The notes beneath the pieces were generated by a model that worked only from the letters and a program-made list of their open reading frames with translations, was not told the origin of the DNA and did not search any database. From Flavobacterium glycines (GTDB lineage Bacteria; Bacteroidota; Bacteroidia; Flavobacteriales; Flavobacteriaceae), in contig NZ_FNEO01000001.1 of the NCBI RefSeq assembly GCF_900100165.1, forward strand, positions 186,001 to 250,000: a stretch of DNA of 64,000 nt, read 5' to 3'. The stretch's first letter is position 1. Each line of letters starts with the position of its first letter. Shown here one piece after another: positions 36,786-45,462 of the stretch. Made by a program: the position numbers and the translations under genes.

Positions 36786-38357
36786 TTAAAAAACGCCACT
36801 TCTCTTTTTTTCTAAATAACCATAATAAGTAAGATTAGCAGGCACTTCTACTTTTGGAAAGAAGTAACTGGCTATCCAACCCACAAAAAACAATACAAAA
36901 TGGCTATAAACTCCTAACATATATCGATGGTGCGTATAATTGTAATCTCCAAAATCTAAAATAAGATGTCTTTGATCTCCGGTTCCCGTTGCTGTAGAAG
37001 TCAGTAAAGCATATCCTGTGAATAAAATACAAGCTACAATTCCTACACTCAAACCTTTTTTATTAGCGCGATTTACAAACAAGCCTAACAAGAGCATCCC
37101 CGCTATTCCACCTGAAAAAATTGCATAAAGCATAAAAACTGTCGACAAAATCCCATCACTTTCACCGGCATAAACATAAAAACTAGCTATCAATATAGAA
37201 GCTAAACCGGCCACCATAACTAAAATTTTCCCCATTCGAAGTTGTTGTGCTCCGGAACTTTTAGGATACAAACGTTTGTAATAGTCATCTACCCCTACAG
37301 CTGCCAGACAGTTCAAATCGGCATCCAAACTGGAAATTGCTGCAGCTATCAATGCCGATAAAATCAAACCTATTAAACCCGGTGGCAATTGGGTAGTAAT
37401 AAAATGAGGGAAAACCGCATCTGATTTGATTCCTTCAGGCAATGCTATATCAGAATGTAAACCATAAAAAGAAAACAATGCCGTACCTATAAACATAAAA
37501 GCAATCCAAACAGGTACAGTAATCCCAATCCCTAAAATCGATGCTTTTATAGCATCTTTATCTGATTTTGCAGTAAGATAACGTTGCACAATCGTTTGGT
37601 CGGCACCGTATTTTTGAATAGCATAAAAAATACCGTTGATAGTCATCACCCAAAACGTAAGGTTAACAAAGTCGAAATTATAAGGACCAAAACCTATTTT
37701 ATCATGATCTACAGCATAATTTACAATAGCTCCAAGTCCTCCGTCAGTCTTTAAAAGAATAACAGCAATAGCAACGATACCTCCTAAAATCAGTAAGAAT
37801 CCCTGAATAACATCCAACCAAATTACTGCTTCCATTCCTCCAAAAAGCGTAATGAAAACAATTGCAATCCCTATTATCCAGATTATCGTTAACGTATCAA
37901 CTCCGGTCATTGAAGACAAAGCCAAAGCCAACAGAAATAATACCGAACCCATTTTAGAAAAATGAGCAAAAATAAATCCTAATGAGCCATAGACTCTGGC
38001 AAGATATCCAAACCTTTTTTCGAAATATTCATAAGCACTTAAACCGATTACATTACGATACAAAGGCACTATAAACCGAATAGAAAAAAACAATACTACC
38101 GGAACCATAAAACCCTGAATAAGAAGAATCCAATTGGATTTATAGCCTTCTCCCGGATAAGCTAAAAATGTTACACTACTGATTAAGGTTGCAAATATTG
38201 ACATTCCAACTGCCCAGGCCGGGATATTCCCTCCTGCTGCAAAATATTGATCTGTACTAGTATTTTTTTTGGAGTACCTAACCCCAAACCAAAAGGTAAT
38301 GATAAGTGATAAAACAATAATTAAATAATCAATAAAATGTAATGATGATTCATTCAT
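36786..38357 (-). CDS. Sodium:solute symporter (SSS family)
   Basis: This 523-residue inner-membrane protein has about 13 hydrophobic helices and SSS family features: FAAGGNIPAWAVGMSIFATLISSVTFLAYPGEGY near the start, the conserved helix with YFEKRFG, and AAAISSLDADLNCLAAVGVDDYY in the sodium-binding helix region. It should import an organic solute with sodium. It is the last gene of the cassette, 11 nt after the DUF1537 kinase, so its cargo is probably the sugar acid that the cassette degrades. Cargo cannot be read from sequence. Confidence 0.92.
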   Translation of the reverse strand: MNESSLHFIDYLIIVLSLIITFWFGVRYSKKNTSTDQYFAAGGNIPAWAVGMSIFATLISSVTFLAYPGEGYKSNWILLIQGFMVPVVLFFSIRFIVPLYRNVIGLSAYEYFEKRFGYLARVYGSLGFIFAHFSKMGSVLFLLALALSSMTGVDTLTIIWIIGIAIVFITLFGGMEAVIWLDVIQGFLLILGGIVAIAVILLKTDGGLGAIVNYAVDHDKIGFGPYNFDFVNLTFWVMTINGIFYAIQKYGADQTIVQRYLTAKSDKDAIKASILGIGITVPVWIAFMFIGTALFSFYGLHSDIALPEGIKSDAVFPHFITTQLPPGLIGLILSALIAAAISSLDADLNCLAAVGVDDYYKRLYPKSSGAQQLRMGKILVMVAGLASILIASFYVYAGESDGILSTVFMLYAIFSGGIAGMLLLGLFVNRANKKGLSVGIVACILFTGYALLTSTATGTGDQRHLILDFGDYNYTHHRYMLGVYSHFVLFFVGWIASYFFPKVEVPANLTYYGYLEKKRSGVF

Positions 38358-38368
38358 AGCTTAAAAGA

Positions 38369-39520
38369 TTAAAATTTCCAGACAGAATCAGTCCATTGAT
38401 AACTTCCTGGCTTTAGGGTTAAATACATTTCTTTTTGTTGCTCTATTCTCATTCTAATTACCCCTTGCGCTAATTCCTGCTCAGGGTAAAACTTTTTATA
38501 GTCTAAATATTCGATTATAGAATAAGCTGTTGCCCCACCTTCTATCAATAATTCTTCTAAATGTACTTTTTCAAGCACTTTTTTTACAACTTTGGCAAAT
38601 GTTTCTCTTATTCTGTCTGAAATTACTTCAATGTTTTTACATTCCAGCGTATCAACAGCAATTATTACCTTATCATTCTTTTCAATTGCATTACTAATCT
38701 GTACTGACCATTGTTCTATAAGCTGCTCCGCACTTTCCTCACAAAGGATAGCTTTGGGCATATATAAAACACTTCCGCCGGCTTCTTTTACTTTCTTTAC
38801 TACCTCCCTGCTTGGTGCATGATTGCTTCCACACACATACAAGGCTTTTTTACCAAAGGTGAAAGTAGTTTTCATTGGACTAACATCCTTTTTAATCTTC
38901 GCTAATATAGCATTAAAAAATCCGGCACCACCGGCAGGCAACATCGTTTCGTCAACTACATTAGCCCAGCCTGTGAGTTCTTCATTTGTTGGAGTATTTC
39001 CAATGATGAAACCTTCACAAGGCATTTCCTGCCCCAATGAAACAGAAACCGATTGGTTTTTATACTCTTTCCCAATCAAATCAATAACATTAGAAGTACA
39101 GCCCTGATCAAATTCATCCTCAAAAAGACCAGACTCCATCAAAGGAATTTTATTGATATAATAAACCCCGTCAACTATGGTTCTGTTTAGCGATGGATTA
39201 GCAGGAACCAACAATACTTTTTTCTTGCCCGATACATGCAACTGTATTTCCAATTCATCGCCTACCCTTCCGCGAAGCAAAGAATCGGTTTTCTTATAAA
39301 TAAAATCGGGACGTAATTTAAGTAATTCTTCTGTAATCTTCTTAATTTCTTTTTGGGCTTCTGTTTTACACAAAGACCTCGTATTTGTTGCAATTACCAA
39401 AATATCACAGTCATAATGTGTGTTTACGCCAGTATCTATAGTAACCGTAAAACCGTTACGAAGACCTATTCCGCCTATTTCGGCAGCACCTGTAAAATCA
39501 TCTGATATAACTGCTATCAT
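38369..39520 (-). CDS. Four-carbon acid sugar kinase family protein (DUF1537)
   Basis: This 383-residue cytoplasmic kinase has the two-domain DUF1537 layout. The N-terminal substrate domain begins IAVISDDFTGAAEIGGIGLR and contains YKKTDSLLRGRVGDEL. The C-terminal nucleotide domain includes KALYVCGSNHAPSREVVKK and LLIEGGATAYSIIEYL. Characterised members (OtnK, DtnK, LtnK) phosphorylate 4-carbon sugar acids such as D-threonate, L-threonate or 3-oxo-tetronates, and others act on 3-oxo-isoapionate. The adjacent PdxA homologue, 9 nt away, matches the known DtnK-PdxA2 pair that turns D-threonate or D-erythronate derivatives into DHAP. The substrate here is inferred. Confidence 0.9.
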   Translation of the reverse strand: MIAVISDDFTGAAEIGGIGLRNGFTVTIDTGVNTHYDCDILVIATNTRSLCKTEAQKEIKKITEELLKLRPDFIYKKTDSLLRGRVGDELEIQLHVSGKKKVLLVPANPSLNRTIVDGVYYINKIPLMESGLFEDEFDQGCTSNVIDLIGKEYKNQSVSVSLGQEMPCEGFIIGNTPTNEELTGWANVVDETMLPAGGAGFFNAILAKIKKDVSPMKTTFTFGKKALYVCGSNHAPSREVVKKVKEAGGSVLYMPKAILCEESAEQLIEQWSVQISNAIEKNDKVIIAVDTLECKNIEVISDRIRETFAKVVKKVLEKVHLEELLIEGGATAYSIIEYLDYKKFYPEQELAQGVIRMRIEQQKEMYLTLKPGSYQWTDSVWKF

Positions 39521-39529
39521 CTTTACTAT

Positions 39530-40570
39530 TTATTGTCCCTGTTTATTTCTATGTAATTTAGCTGCATATTCTATAGCAAGTACCATTGCATCCGGACTGG
39601 CGATGCCTTTACCGGCAATTTCCATAGCGGTACCGTGATCAACAGAAGTTCTGATAATTGGTAATCCCAATGTTATATTCACTCCTCTTACACTTTTCAT
39701 TTGTCCTTTGGACTGATCCCAGTTGAAACCTACCGTTTTAAAAGGAATATGTCCCTGATCGTGGTACATAGCCACACAACCATCATAAACACCACCAATG
39801 GCTTTTGGAAACAAAGTATCGGCAGGAATTGGTCCCTCAACATTAAAGCCTCTTTTTAAGGCTTCCTGAACTGCAGGAAGAATTTCCTGTTCTTCTTCCC
39901 AACCAAATAACCCTCCGTCACTAGCATGCGGATTTAATCCTGCCACGCCTATTTTAGGATTAGCAACTCCCAGTTTTTTACAGGCATCATCTATAAGATA
40001 AATAGTATCCAGAATTCGGTCTTTTTTAACCAAATCACAGGCTTGTCTTAAAGAAACGTGTGTTGAAACATGGACTACTCTTAAATTTTCTTCCACTAAT
40101 AACATTCCGTACTTTTTAGTATCGGTATAATGCGCATAGATTTCAGTATGACCTGCAAAAACGTGTCCTGCCTTTTGGATAGACTCTTTATTGATTGGAC
40201 CAGTAACGGTACCGTCAATTTCTCCGGCTAAGGCCAATTCTATATTTCTAACTACGGTTCTAAAAGATACATCACCCGCTTCGGCTGTGATTTCGCCCAT
40301 CTTTAAATCGGCGATATTCATATAATTCAAATCAAAAACATCGGCTGTGCCTTTTTCAAATTTAGCGTCGGCAATTTTTGAAATTCGGTTTACTTTTAAA
40401 TCCAGTCCGCAAAACGCTATCGCCTGCTCAAACACATCGGCTTCACCCACTAAAACCGGTCGGCTTACCTCATAGACTTTGGAATCTAATAATGCTTTTA
40501 CGGCCACTTCCGGTCCTATACTTGCGGGATCTCCCATTGTTATCCCTAAGATTGGCTTATTATTCTCCAT
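39530..40570 (-). CDS. PdxA-family 4-phospho-sugar-acid dehydrogenase (PdxA2-like)
   Basis: This 346-residue enzyme of the PdxA family begins with LGITMGDPASIGPEVAVKAL. Metal and substrate segments include TGPINKESIQKAGHVFAGHTEIYA, GLNPHASDGGLFGWEEE, AMYHDQGHIPFKTVGF and TSVDHGTAMEIAGKG. Classical PdxA acts in vitamin B6 synthesis, but PdxA2 paralogues beside DUF1537 kinases oxidise and decarboxylate 4-phospho-threonate or erythronate to DHAP. The neighbours, not the motifs, favour the catabolic role; the B6 enzyme cannot be excluded from this window. Its start overlaps the stop of the upstream aldolase gene by 1 nt. Confidence 0.88.
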   Translation of the reverse strand: MENNKPILGITMGDPASIGPEVAVKALLDSKVYEVSRPVLVGEADVFEQAIAFCGLDLKVNRISKIADAKFEKGTADVFDLNYMNIADLKMGEITAEAGDVSFRTVVRNIELALAGEIDGTVTGPINKESIQKAGHVFAGHTEIYAHYTDTKKYGMLLVEENLRVVHVSTHVSLRQACDLVKKDRILDTIYLIDDACKKLGVANPKIGVAGLNPHASDGGLFGWEEEQEILPAVQEALKRGFNVEGPIPADTLFPKAIGGVYDGCVAMYHDQGHIPFKTVGFNWDQSKGQMKSVRGVNITLGLPIIRTSVDHGTAMEIAGKGIASPDAMVLAIEYAAKLHRNKQGQ

Positions 40571-41499
40571 TATGCAATACTGTTTAAGCTTTTTAAATCG
40601 TTTCCGTAGTTATTTATTTTTTCTAATGCAATCTTCTCATCGGCAGCACCTACGGCAATCATAGGCAGTAAAACCGCTTTTGAACAAAGTTTATGATGAG
40701 CCAATAAAACCTTTAAAATCGGAATAGCATTAACCAAAATTTGGTTTTCCTGATAAATCTTCGAAATAGCATCACTTTTTTCCTGAGCCGCTTTTGCTGA
40801 AGCATCATCACCAGAAAGCACCGCATTGTAAATAGTACTATACAATTCAGGAGTTAAATTTCCTGTACTTGGCACCAATCCGTCAGCTCCTAATTTCATA
40901 CCTTCATAAGATTTAGCCGCCCAACCTAACAGATAAGAGAAATCAGCTCTGTCTTTCCAAAGTCCGATAGCTTTTGCCATACGTTCTTCTCCTCTTTCCG
41001 ATTCTTTGTAACCCACAATGTTTGGGTGTTTACTCAATTCATCGGCAGTTTCTAAATCAATAGACATATTAGTTGTCATTGGCATATTATAAACAATAAG
41101 CGGCAATGCAACTGCTGACGCTAATTGTTGGAAATAATTCAAAATATGATTTTGATTTAAAGGGTAATAGTATGGAACGTGAGCCACTAGAACATCAACA
41201 CCTAAATCAGTATAAATCTTAGCCTGATCTAGAGATTCCTGAAAACAATTCCCCGAAATTCCGGCATAAACAGTTGCTTTTCCTTTAGCTACTTCAACGG
41301 TTTTTTTAACCAAAGCCACTTTACTTTCGAAAGAAATAGAACTCGATTCTCCGGTAGTTCCCAGTACAAAAGGATGACATCCTCCATCAATTAAATGATT
41401 GACTAACACAGCTACTGCCTCTAAATCGATACCCGAGTCAGCACGCAATGGAGTTACCATTGGCACTACTACACCATTATATTTTTTTAAATTTTTCAT
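40570..41499 (-). CDS. DHDPS/NAL-family pyruvate aldolase
   Basis: This 309-residue (beta/alpha)8 class I aldolase has the family triad. GTTGESSSI (47-55) binds the pyruvate carboxylate, Tyr137 lies in IVYNMP, and the Schiff-base Lys165 lies in VGYKESERG. The family covers dihydrodipicolinate synthase, N-acetylneuraminate lyase, 2-keto-3-deoxy sugar acid aldolases and dehydratases. Its place between an Fe-alcohol dehydrogenase and PdxA/DUF1537 genes argues for cleavage of a 2-keto-3-deoxy sugar acid rather than lysine synthesis. It overlaps pdxA by 1 nt and follows the dehydrogenase by 11 nt. Substrate unknown. Confidence 0.88.
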   Translation of the reverse strand: MKNLKKYNGVVVPMVTPLRADSGIDLEAVAVLVNHLIDGGCHPFVLGTTGESSSISFESKVALVKKTVEVAKGKATVYAGISGNCFQESLDQAKIYTDLGVDVLVAHVPYYYPLNQNHILNYFQQLASAVALPLIVYNMPMTTNMSIDLETADELSKHPNIVGYKESERGEERMAKAIGLWKDRADFSYLLGWAAKSYEGMKLGADGLVPSTGNLTPELYSTIYNAVLSGDDASAKAAQEKSDAISKIYQENQILVNAIPILKVLLAHHKLCSKAVLLPMIAVGAADEKIALEKINNYGNDLKSLNSIA

Positions 41500-41510
41500 T
41501 TTTGTTTTAA

Positions 41511-42653
41511 CTAAAAAGCCGATTGATAAATAGCTACCGCATCCTCTACGGCAATTTCTCTTATATTATTTTTCAACAAACGTTGCACTTTGATAGCACC
41601 TTCTGCTAATTTAGTAATCGATTCTTCTTTCACACCTGCATGAGCTAAAGAAGTTGGCAAACCACAGTCGGCAATTAGTTGTTTCATGATTTTCACTCCT
41701 TCTAAAGCGGTTTCTCTCGACGTATTTTTCTTTTCTGCACCTAAAACTTCGGCAATTCGTTCATATTTACTGGCATCTTCTTCAATATTATATTCCATCA
41801 CATAAGGCAATAATAAAGCATTAGATAAACCATGCGGTATATGGTATTCTACTCCCAAAGGATAAGACAACGCATGTACTGCGGCAGTATTTACCGGCCC
41901 AAGACACATTCCTCCATACATACTACCCAAAGCAACCTGAGTTCTGGCTTCTATATCGGTTCCATCATCACAGGCTCTTTTTAAATATTTAGCAATAAGA
42001 CGAACTCCTTCTAAAGCATATAAATCCACAAAAGGATGTGCAAATTTATTAGTATAAGCCTCTAAACAATGTGTTAACGCATCGATTCCTGTGGCAGCTG
42101 TCACACTTTTAGGCAATAACACAGTCAAAACAGGGTCGATATAAGCCGCATCAGGAACTAAATATGGACTTATAACCCCTACTTTTTCCCCTAAATTATT
42201 AACAAATATAGCATTTGGCGACACCTCACTTCCGGTTCCTGAAGTGGTTGGAATACAAGCCACATAAGTTTGTCTTTCTTTTAAATTCCCTATACCTTTA
42301 ATTTCGTCTAATGATTGTGTATTTTTCAATTGGGCAGCAACTAATTTTGCTACATCCAATACACTTCCTCCTCCAACACCCACAACACTATCAGCATTAA
42401 AAGCAATGGCTTTTTCTAAAACTTCATTAAAATCATCAAATGTAGGCTCTCCTTTTATCGACTCATCTACAAAAACAGCAACTCCATTTTCTTTTAATTT
42501 TTCTATATAAGGAACCAAAGTGTTAGCTAATTCAGAAATACCAATCAAAAACATGCGTTTTAAACCACTTGCTACAAAATCATCAACAAAACGCTGCATA
42601 CTTCCCTCTCCAAAAACAACTCGATTAGGATTTAAAATTACAATTTCTTTCAT
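41511..42653 (-). CDS. Iron-containing alcohol dehydrogenase
   Basis: This 380-residue group III dehydrogenase has the NAD-binding SVVGVGGGSVLDVAKLVA, the TTSGTGSEVSPNA loop, and the metal-binding histidine stretch ATGIDALTHCLEAYTN with AAVHALSYPLGVEYHIPHGLSNALLLPYV. Relatives reduce lactaldehyde, glyceraldehyde or hydroxybutyrate-type substrates. It is the first structural gene of the cassette, with a LacI-operator palindrome 57-96 nt upstream of its start. In context it may oxidise a hydroxy acid or reduce the aldehyde released by the neighbouring aldolase. Confidence 0.92.
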   Translation of the reverse strand: MKEIVILNPNRVVFGEGSMQRFVDDFVASGLKRMFLIGISELANTLVPYIEKLKENGVAVFVDESIKGEPTFDDFNEVLEKAIAFNADSVVGVGGGSVLDVAKLVAAQLKNTQSLDEIKGIGNLKERQTYVACIPTTSGTGSEVSPNAIFVNNLGEKVGVISPYLVPDAAYIDPVLTVLLPKSVTAATGIDALTHCLEAYTNKFAHPFVDLYALEGVRLIAKYLKRACDDGTDIEARTQVALGSMYGGMCLGPVNTAAVHALSYPLGVEYHIPHGLSNALLLPYVMEYNIEEDASKYERIAEVLGAEKKNTSRETALEGVKIMKQLIADCGLPTSLAHAGVKEESITKLAEGAIKVQRLLKNNIREIAVEDAVAIYQSAF

Positions 42654-42709
42654 TTTTTATATTTTAACACAAATCACTTAAAAACGAACCCTTAAGATTA
42701 AAAACAGCA

Positions 42710-42749
42710 TTATTTCCAAAAATGTAAACGTTTACATTTTTGGAAATAA
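42710..42749. promoter_or_regulatory. 40-bp perfect palindrome containing a LacI-type operator
   Basis: The 40-bp sequence is its own inverse complement, with half TTATTTCCAAAAATGTAAAC. Its centre is the operator ATGTAAACGTTTACAT, the same 16 bp found at 43774-43789 before the LacI gene. It lies 8 nt after the LacI stop and 57 nt before the dehydrogenase start, so it could act as operator for the cassette and, as RNA, as a hairpin ending the regulator transcript. Confidence 0.85.
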
Positions 42750-42756
42750 AAAAAGT

Positions 42757-43764
42757 CTAGACAATAGGAGCTGTAGACTTTCTTAACATTAACTCCGTTT
42801 TCAATATAACATTTTCTTTTTCCCTGGTTGGATTTACAATCCTTTCATACAACATCTCTGCTGCTTTTCTTCCCATATCAAATCCCGGTTGACGGACAGC
42901 AGACAATGGGGGATTTAACGAAATAGACCAAGGCATATCATCAAAACCAACTATAGAAATATCTTCAGGAATTTTGATACTTTTAGCATGAATAGCTTCA
43001 AGCGCCCCCAAAGTCAACAAATTATTCCCTGAAAATATAGCCGTTGGACGGTTATCTAATTCTAAAATTTTGTTCGCAATTTCAAATCCACTTTTGTAGT
43101 CGGTATCTCTGGCAAAAACCAAACTCTCATCAAAAGCAACTCCATATTCACTCAAGGCTTTTTTATAACCGCTCAAACGCTCAATGTAAGTAGGAATTTT
43201 AAAATTACCCGAAATAAACGCTATCCGTTTATGACCTATACTCAGCAAATGACTAATTGCACTAAAAGCCCCCTGTTCATTATTTACTTTAACAACATCA
43301 ACATCAACATCAGTCAATCCCCTGTCAATACAAACAACAGGAATATTCTTTTTTACCAAATTTTCCACTCCTTTATCCTTCCCATGAATAGGAGCCACGA
43401 TTAAACCGTCGATATTTTCAGACTGAAGAATGTCTAAGTATAATTTTTCCTTTTTTTCGTCCTGACCAAAGTTACCAATCATAACGGCAAAGTTATTCTG
43501 ATAGGCATAATCTTCAACACCTCTAACTACATCAACGAAAAATGGATTTTGAATATCAGGGATAACCAGACCTAATAATTTAGTTTTCTTACTGGTACTT
43601 CTTAGTCGTTGCGCTACACGATTCGGTTTGTATTCTAAAGCAGCTATTGAAGCCTGAACTTTAAGCATAGTAGCTTTACTTACCTTAGGATCATTATTTA
43701 TCACCCTAGATACTGTGGCTATAGAAACCTTCGAATGTTCTGCTACTGCTTTTAAATTTGACAA
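42757..43764 (-). CDS. LacI-family transcriptional regulator
   Basis: A LacI regulator of about 335 residues. The helix-turn-helix LKAVAEHSKVSIATVSRVIN and hinge region YKPNRVAQRLRS lead into a periplasmic-binding-like sensor (GLVIPDIQNPFFVDVVRGVE, GKDKGVENLVKKNIPVVCID, ISIVGFDDMPWS, RQPGFDMG). No ATG lies in frame at the right place. The TTG at 43764 gives the usual few residues before the helix (TTG, then SNLKAVAEH); another TTG at 43794 would start inside the operator. A 16-bp operator sits 10-25 nt upstream of the chosen start and again after the gene, implying autoregulation and control of the sugar-acid cassette. Confidence 0.93.
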   Translation of the reverse strand: MSNLKAVAEHSKVSIATVSRVINNDPKVSKATMLKVQASIAALEYKPNRVAQRLRSTSKKTKLLGLVIPDIQNPFFVDVVRGVEDYAYQNNFAVMIGNFGQDEKKEKLYLDILQSENIDGLIVAPIHGKDKGVENLVKKNIPVVCIDRGLTDVDVDVVKVNNEQGAFSAISHLLSIGHKRIAFISGNFKIPTYIERLSGYKKALSEYGVAFDESLVFARDTDYKSGFEIANKILELDNRPTAIFSGNNLLTLGALEAIHAKSIKIPEDISIVGFDDMPWSISLNPPLSAVRQPGFDMGRKAAEMLYERIVNPTREKENVILKTELMLRKSTAPIV

Positions 43765-43773
43765 TTTTGAATA

Positions 43774-43789
43774 ATGTAAACGTTTACAT
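43774..43789. promoter_or_regulatory. LacI-type operator ATGTAAACGTTTACAT upstream of the regulator gene
   Basis: Perfect 16-bp palindrome with the central CG typical of LacI-family sites. Identical to the centre of the palindrome at 42710-42749. Binding here would block regulator expression. Confidence 0.85.
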
Positions 43790-43899
43790 CGCAAATATGA
43801 AGAATTAAAATCAAAAAAACAAATTTAGCCCACTTTTATCGTATAATTTCCCAAAACATAGCCAAAATCTTAGAAAGAAAACAAATAAGCATTCAAAAT

Positions 43900-44268
43900 C
43901 TATTCTAAAGCTAAAATTTCGTTTTGAATCTTTTTAGTTAAACTACTAAAAACCAAATCATAAGAATGATCTATCATTTCTTTCAAAAATAAATCTGAAA
44001 TTTCCGAATTTATGGAAACGGTATTCCAATGCACTTTACTCATGTGATATCCGGCTTGAATACTATCGTACTGCGCTCTTAGCTCAAGAGCCCAATCGGG
44101 TTTGCATTTTAAATTAACTGACGGCTCCCCGGCCTCCCATTGCTTTAATGACGAAAGTGCAAACATTTTCTCTCCCACCTTAAAAACTAAAGTATCCTGA
44201 TCAAAAGGAAAATGTTCGGTCACTCCTTTTTTAGAAATACAATATTCATAAAACTCTTCTAAATTCAT
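43900..44268 (-). CDS. MmcQ/YjbR family protein
   Basis: This 122-residue protein has the MmcQ/YjbR (CyaY-like fold) pattern: LEEFYEYCISKKGVTEHFPFDQDTLVFKVGEKMFALSSL, NLKCKPDWALELRAQYDSIQAGYHMSKVHWNTV and a C-terminal helix with LIDHSYDLVFSSL-like sequence. These proteins are double-wing DNA-binding-like but their role is not known. It overlaps the GNAT gene by 4 nt (ATGA), so the two are translated from one message. Confidence 0.88.
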   Translation of the reverse strand: MNLEEFYEYCISKKGVTEHFPFDQDTLVFKVGEKMFALSSLKQWEAGEPSVNLKCKPDWALELRAQYDSIQAGYHMSKVHWNTVSINSEISDLFLKEMIDHSYDLVFSSLTKKIQNEILALE

Positions 44269-44666
44269 AACAAAACTTTTTCCATTAATTTCTCAGGAGT
44301 TGCCAATGCTTTAAAACCGAATTTTTCATATAAAAAATGCGCATCGGTAGTAGCCAATCTCCAGATTTTAACTGATTGCAATTTCGGTTCTTTCATCATT
44401 GCATCAATCAGTAAAGACGAATAACCATTACCACGATATTTTTCAGCAATAAAAACATCCATTAAATAAGCAAAAACCACATAATCGGTAATCACACGCG
44501 CAAAACCTATTTGTTTATCATCCAAATAAATTCCAAAACAAAAAGAGTTGGCAATACAAACCTCCACTTCTTCAATCGTTCTGGGCGCCGCCCAATAAAT
44601 ATCTTTTGTGAAATTATGAATAAAAGAAATATCTAATTTACTTTTATCAGTAGAAATGCTAATCAT
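44265..44666 (-). CDS. GNAT-family N-acetyltransferase
   Basis: This 133-residue protein carries the acetyl-CoA-binding segment FIAEKYRGNGYSSLLIDAMM (RxxGxG/S type) after the beta-4 strand FAYLMDVFIA, and a C-terminal LYEKFGFKAL, as in many GNAT enzymes. It transfers an acyl group from acyl-CoA to an amine; the acceptor is unknown. It lies between the cyclase-like and MmcQ genes and overlaps each by about 4 nt, a three-gene unit. Confidence 0.9.
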   Translation of the reverse strand: MISISTDKSKLDISFIHNFTKDIYWAAPRTIEEVEVCIANSFCFGIYLDDKQIGFARVITDYVVFAYLMDVFIAEKYRGNGYSSLLIDAMMKEPKLQSVKIWRLATTDAHFLYEKFGFKALATPEKLMEKVLL

Positions 44667-45412
44667 ATTTTATACAAAATGGGTTTACTCGGACTGGCAT
44701 CATTTTCAAAAGAAGCAATTTGTAAATTCAATAAATAATTCCCGTCAGGAACATTATCAGGAACAAAAATCATTTCGGTAATCGTACAATTCAAGCGGGC
44801 ATCGGCATTCAAATTACTCACATCTTTCACATTCCAAAAGGCCTTATGTGCCAGTAATTTCCCCTCATCATGTTCTTTATCCACACTGGGCAAATCAATT
44901 AACAAATGCTGAATCCCGCTTTCGCGAATAAAAATCGCCGCTTCTTCAGACAAATAAGGCGGATTGCTATTCGAATAATTTTGATGTTGTTTAGTTTCTA
45001 AATTAGGAAGTGTACGAATAATCAAAGCTCCCACTACTTCACCTCTCAAAAGTACTTCCAATTGATTTTTTCCAATCACAAAATCTTCTCCCTGAACTTC
45101 AGGTTCAACTGAAACCAATTTAGCGAAGTAAAAAAATTGCTTTAAACATTGATTGATACTATAAAATTCTTTAGTGATGTGCCCCAGACATTCAGTATGC
45201 GTGCCATGCCCATGCGGATTAAAAACAATGGTATTAAAATTGGTCGAAGCACCTTCTTTGACACTTCCTGTCCAATCTCCAAAAACAACAGGTTTTATTT
45301 CCGGTTTATCCAAATACCAGGCAATAGGATTCGCATCGGTATTCGATAACGGGATGGAAATATCAATTGGTTTTGATAAGTCGACTTCGAAGTTGTTTAT
45401 TGTTACTAGCAT
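44663..45412 (-). CDS. Cyclase family / kynurenine formamidase-like metal hydrolase
   Basis: A protein of about 249 residues from the ATG chosen at MLVTINNFEVDLSKPIDISI; a GTG 24 nt upstream would add eight residues. NPHGHGTHTECLGHI matches the HxGTHxDxxxH metal motif of the cyclase/formamidase superfamily, with Glu in place of the usual Asp, and LLIDLPSVDKEHDEGKL matches the second conserved region. Members hydrolyse N-formylkynurenine or related amides. The next gene overlaps its stop by 4 nt. Substrate is uncertain because no tryptophan-degradation genes are nearby. Confidence 0.82.
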   Translation of the reverse strand: MLVTINNFEVDLSKPIDISIPLSNTDANPIAWYLDKPEIKPVVFGDWTGSVKEGASTNFNTIVFNPHGHGTHTECLGHITKEFYSINQCLKQFFYFAKLVSVEPEVQGEDFVIGKNQLEVLLRGEVVGALIIRTLPNLETKQHQNYSNSNPPYLSEEAAIFIRESGIQHLLIDLPSVDKEHDEGKLLAHKAFWNVKDVSNLNADARLNCTITEMIFVPDNVPDGNYLLNLQIASFENDASPSKPILYKI

Positions 45413-45462
45413 AGTTGTTTTTACCACAAGATTCACTAAGGATTATATGAATTGCAAAATAT

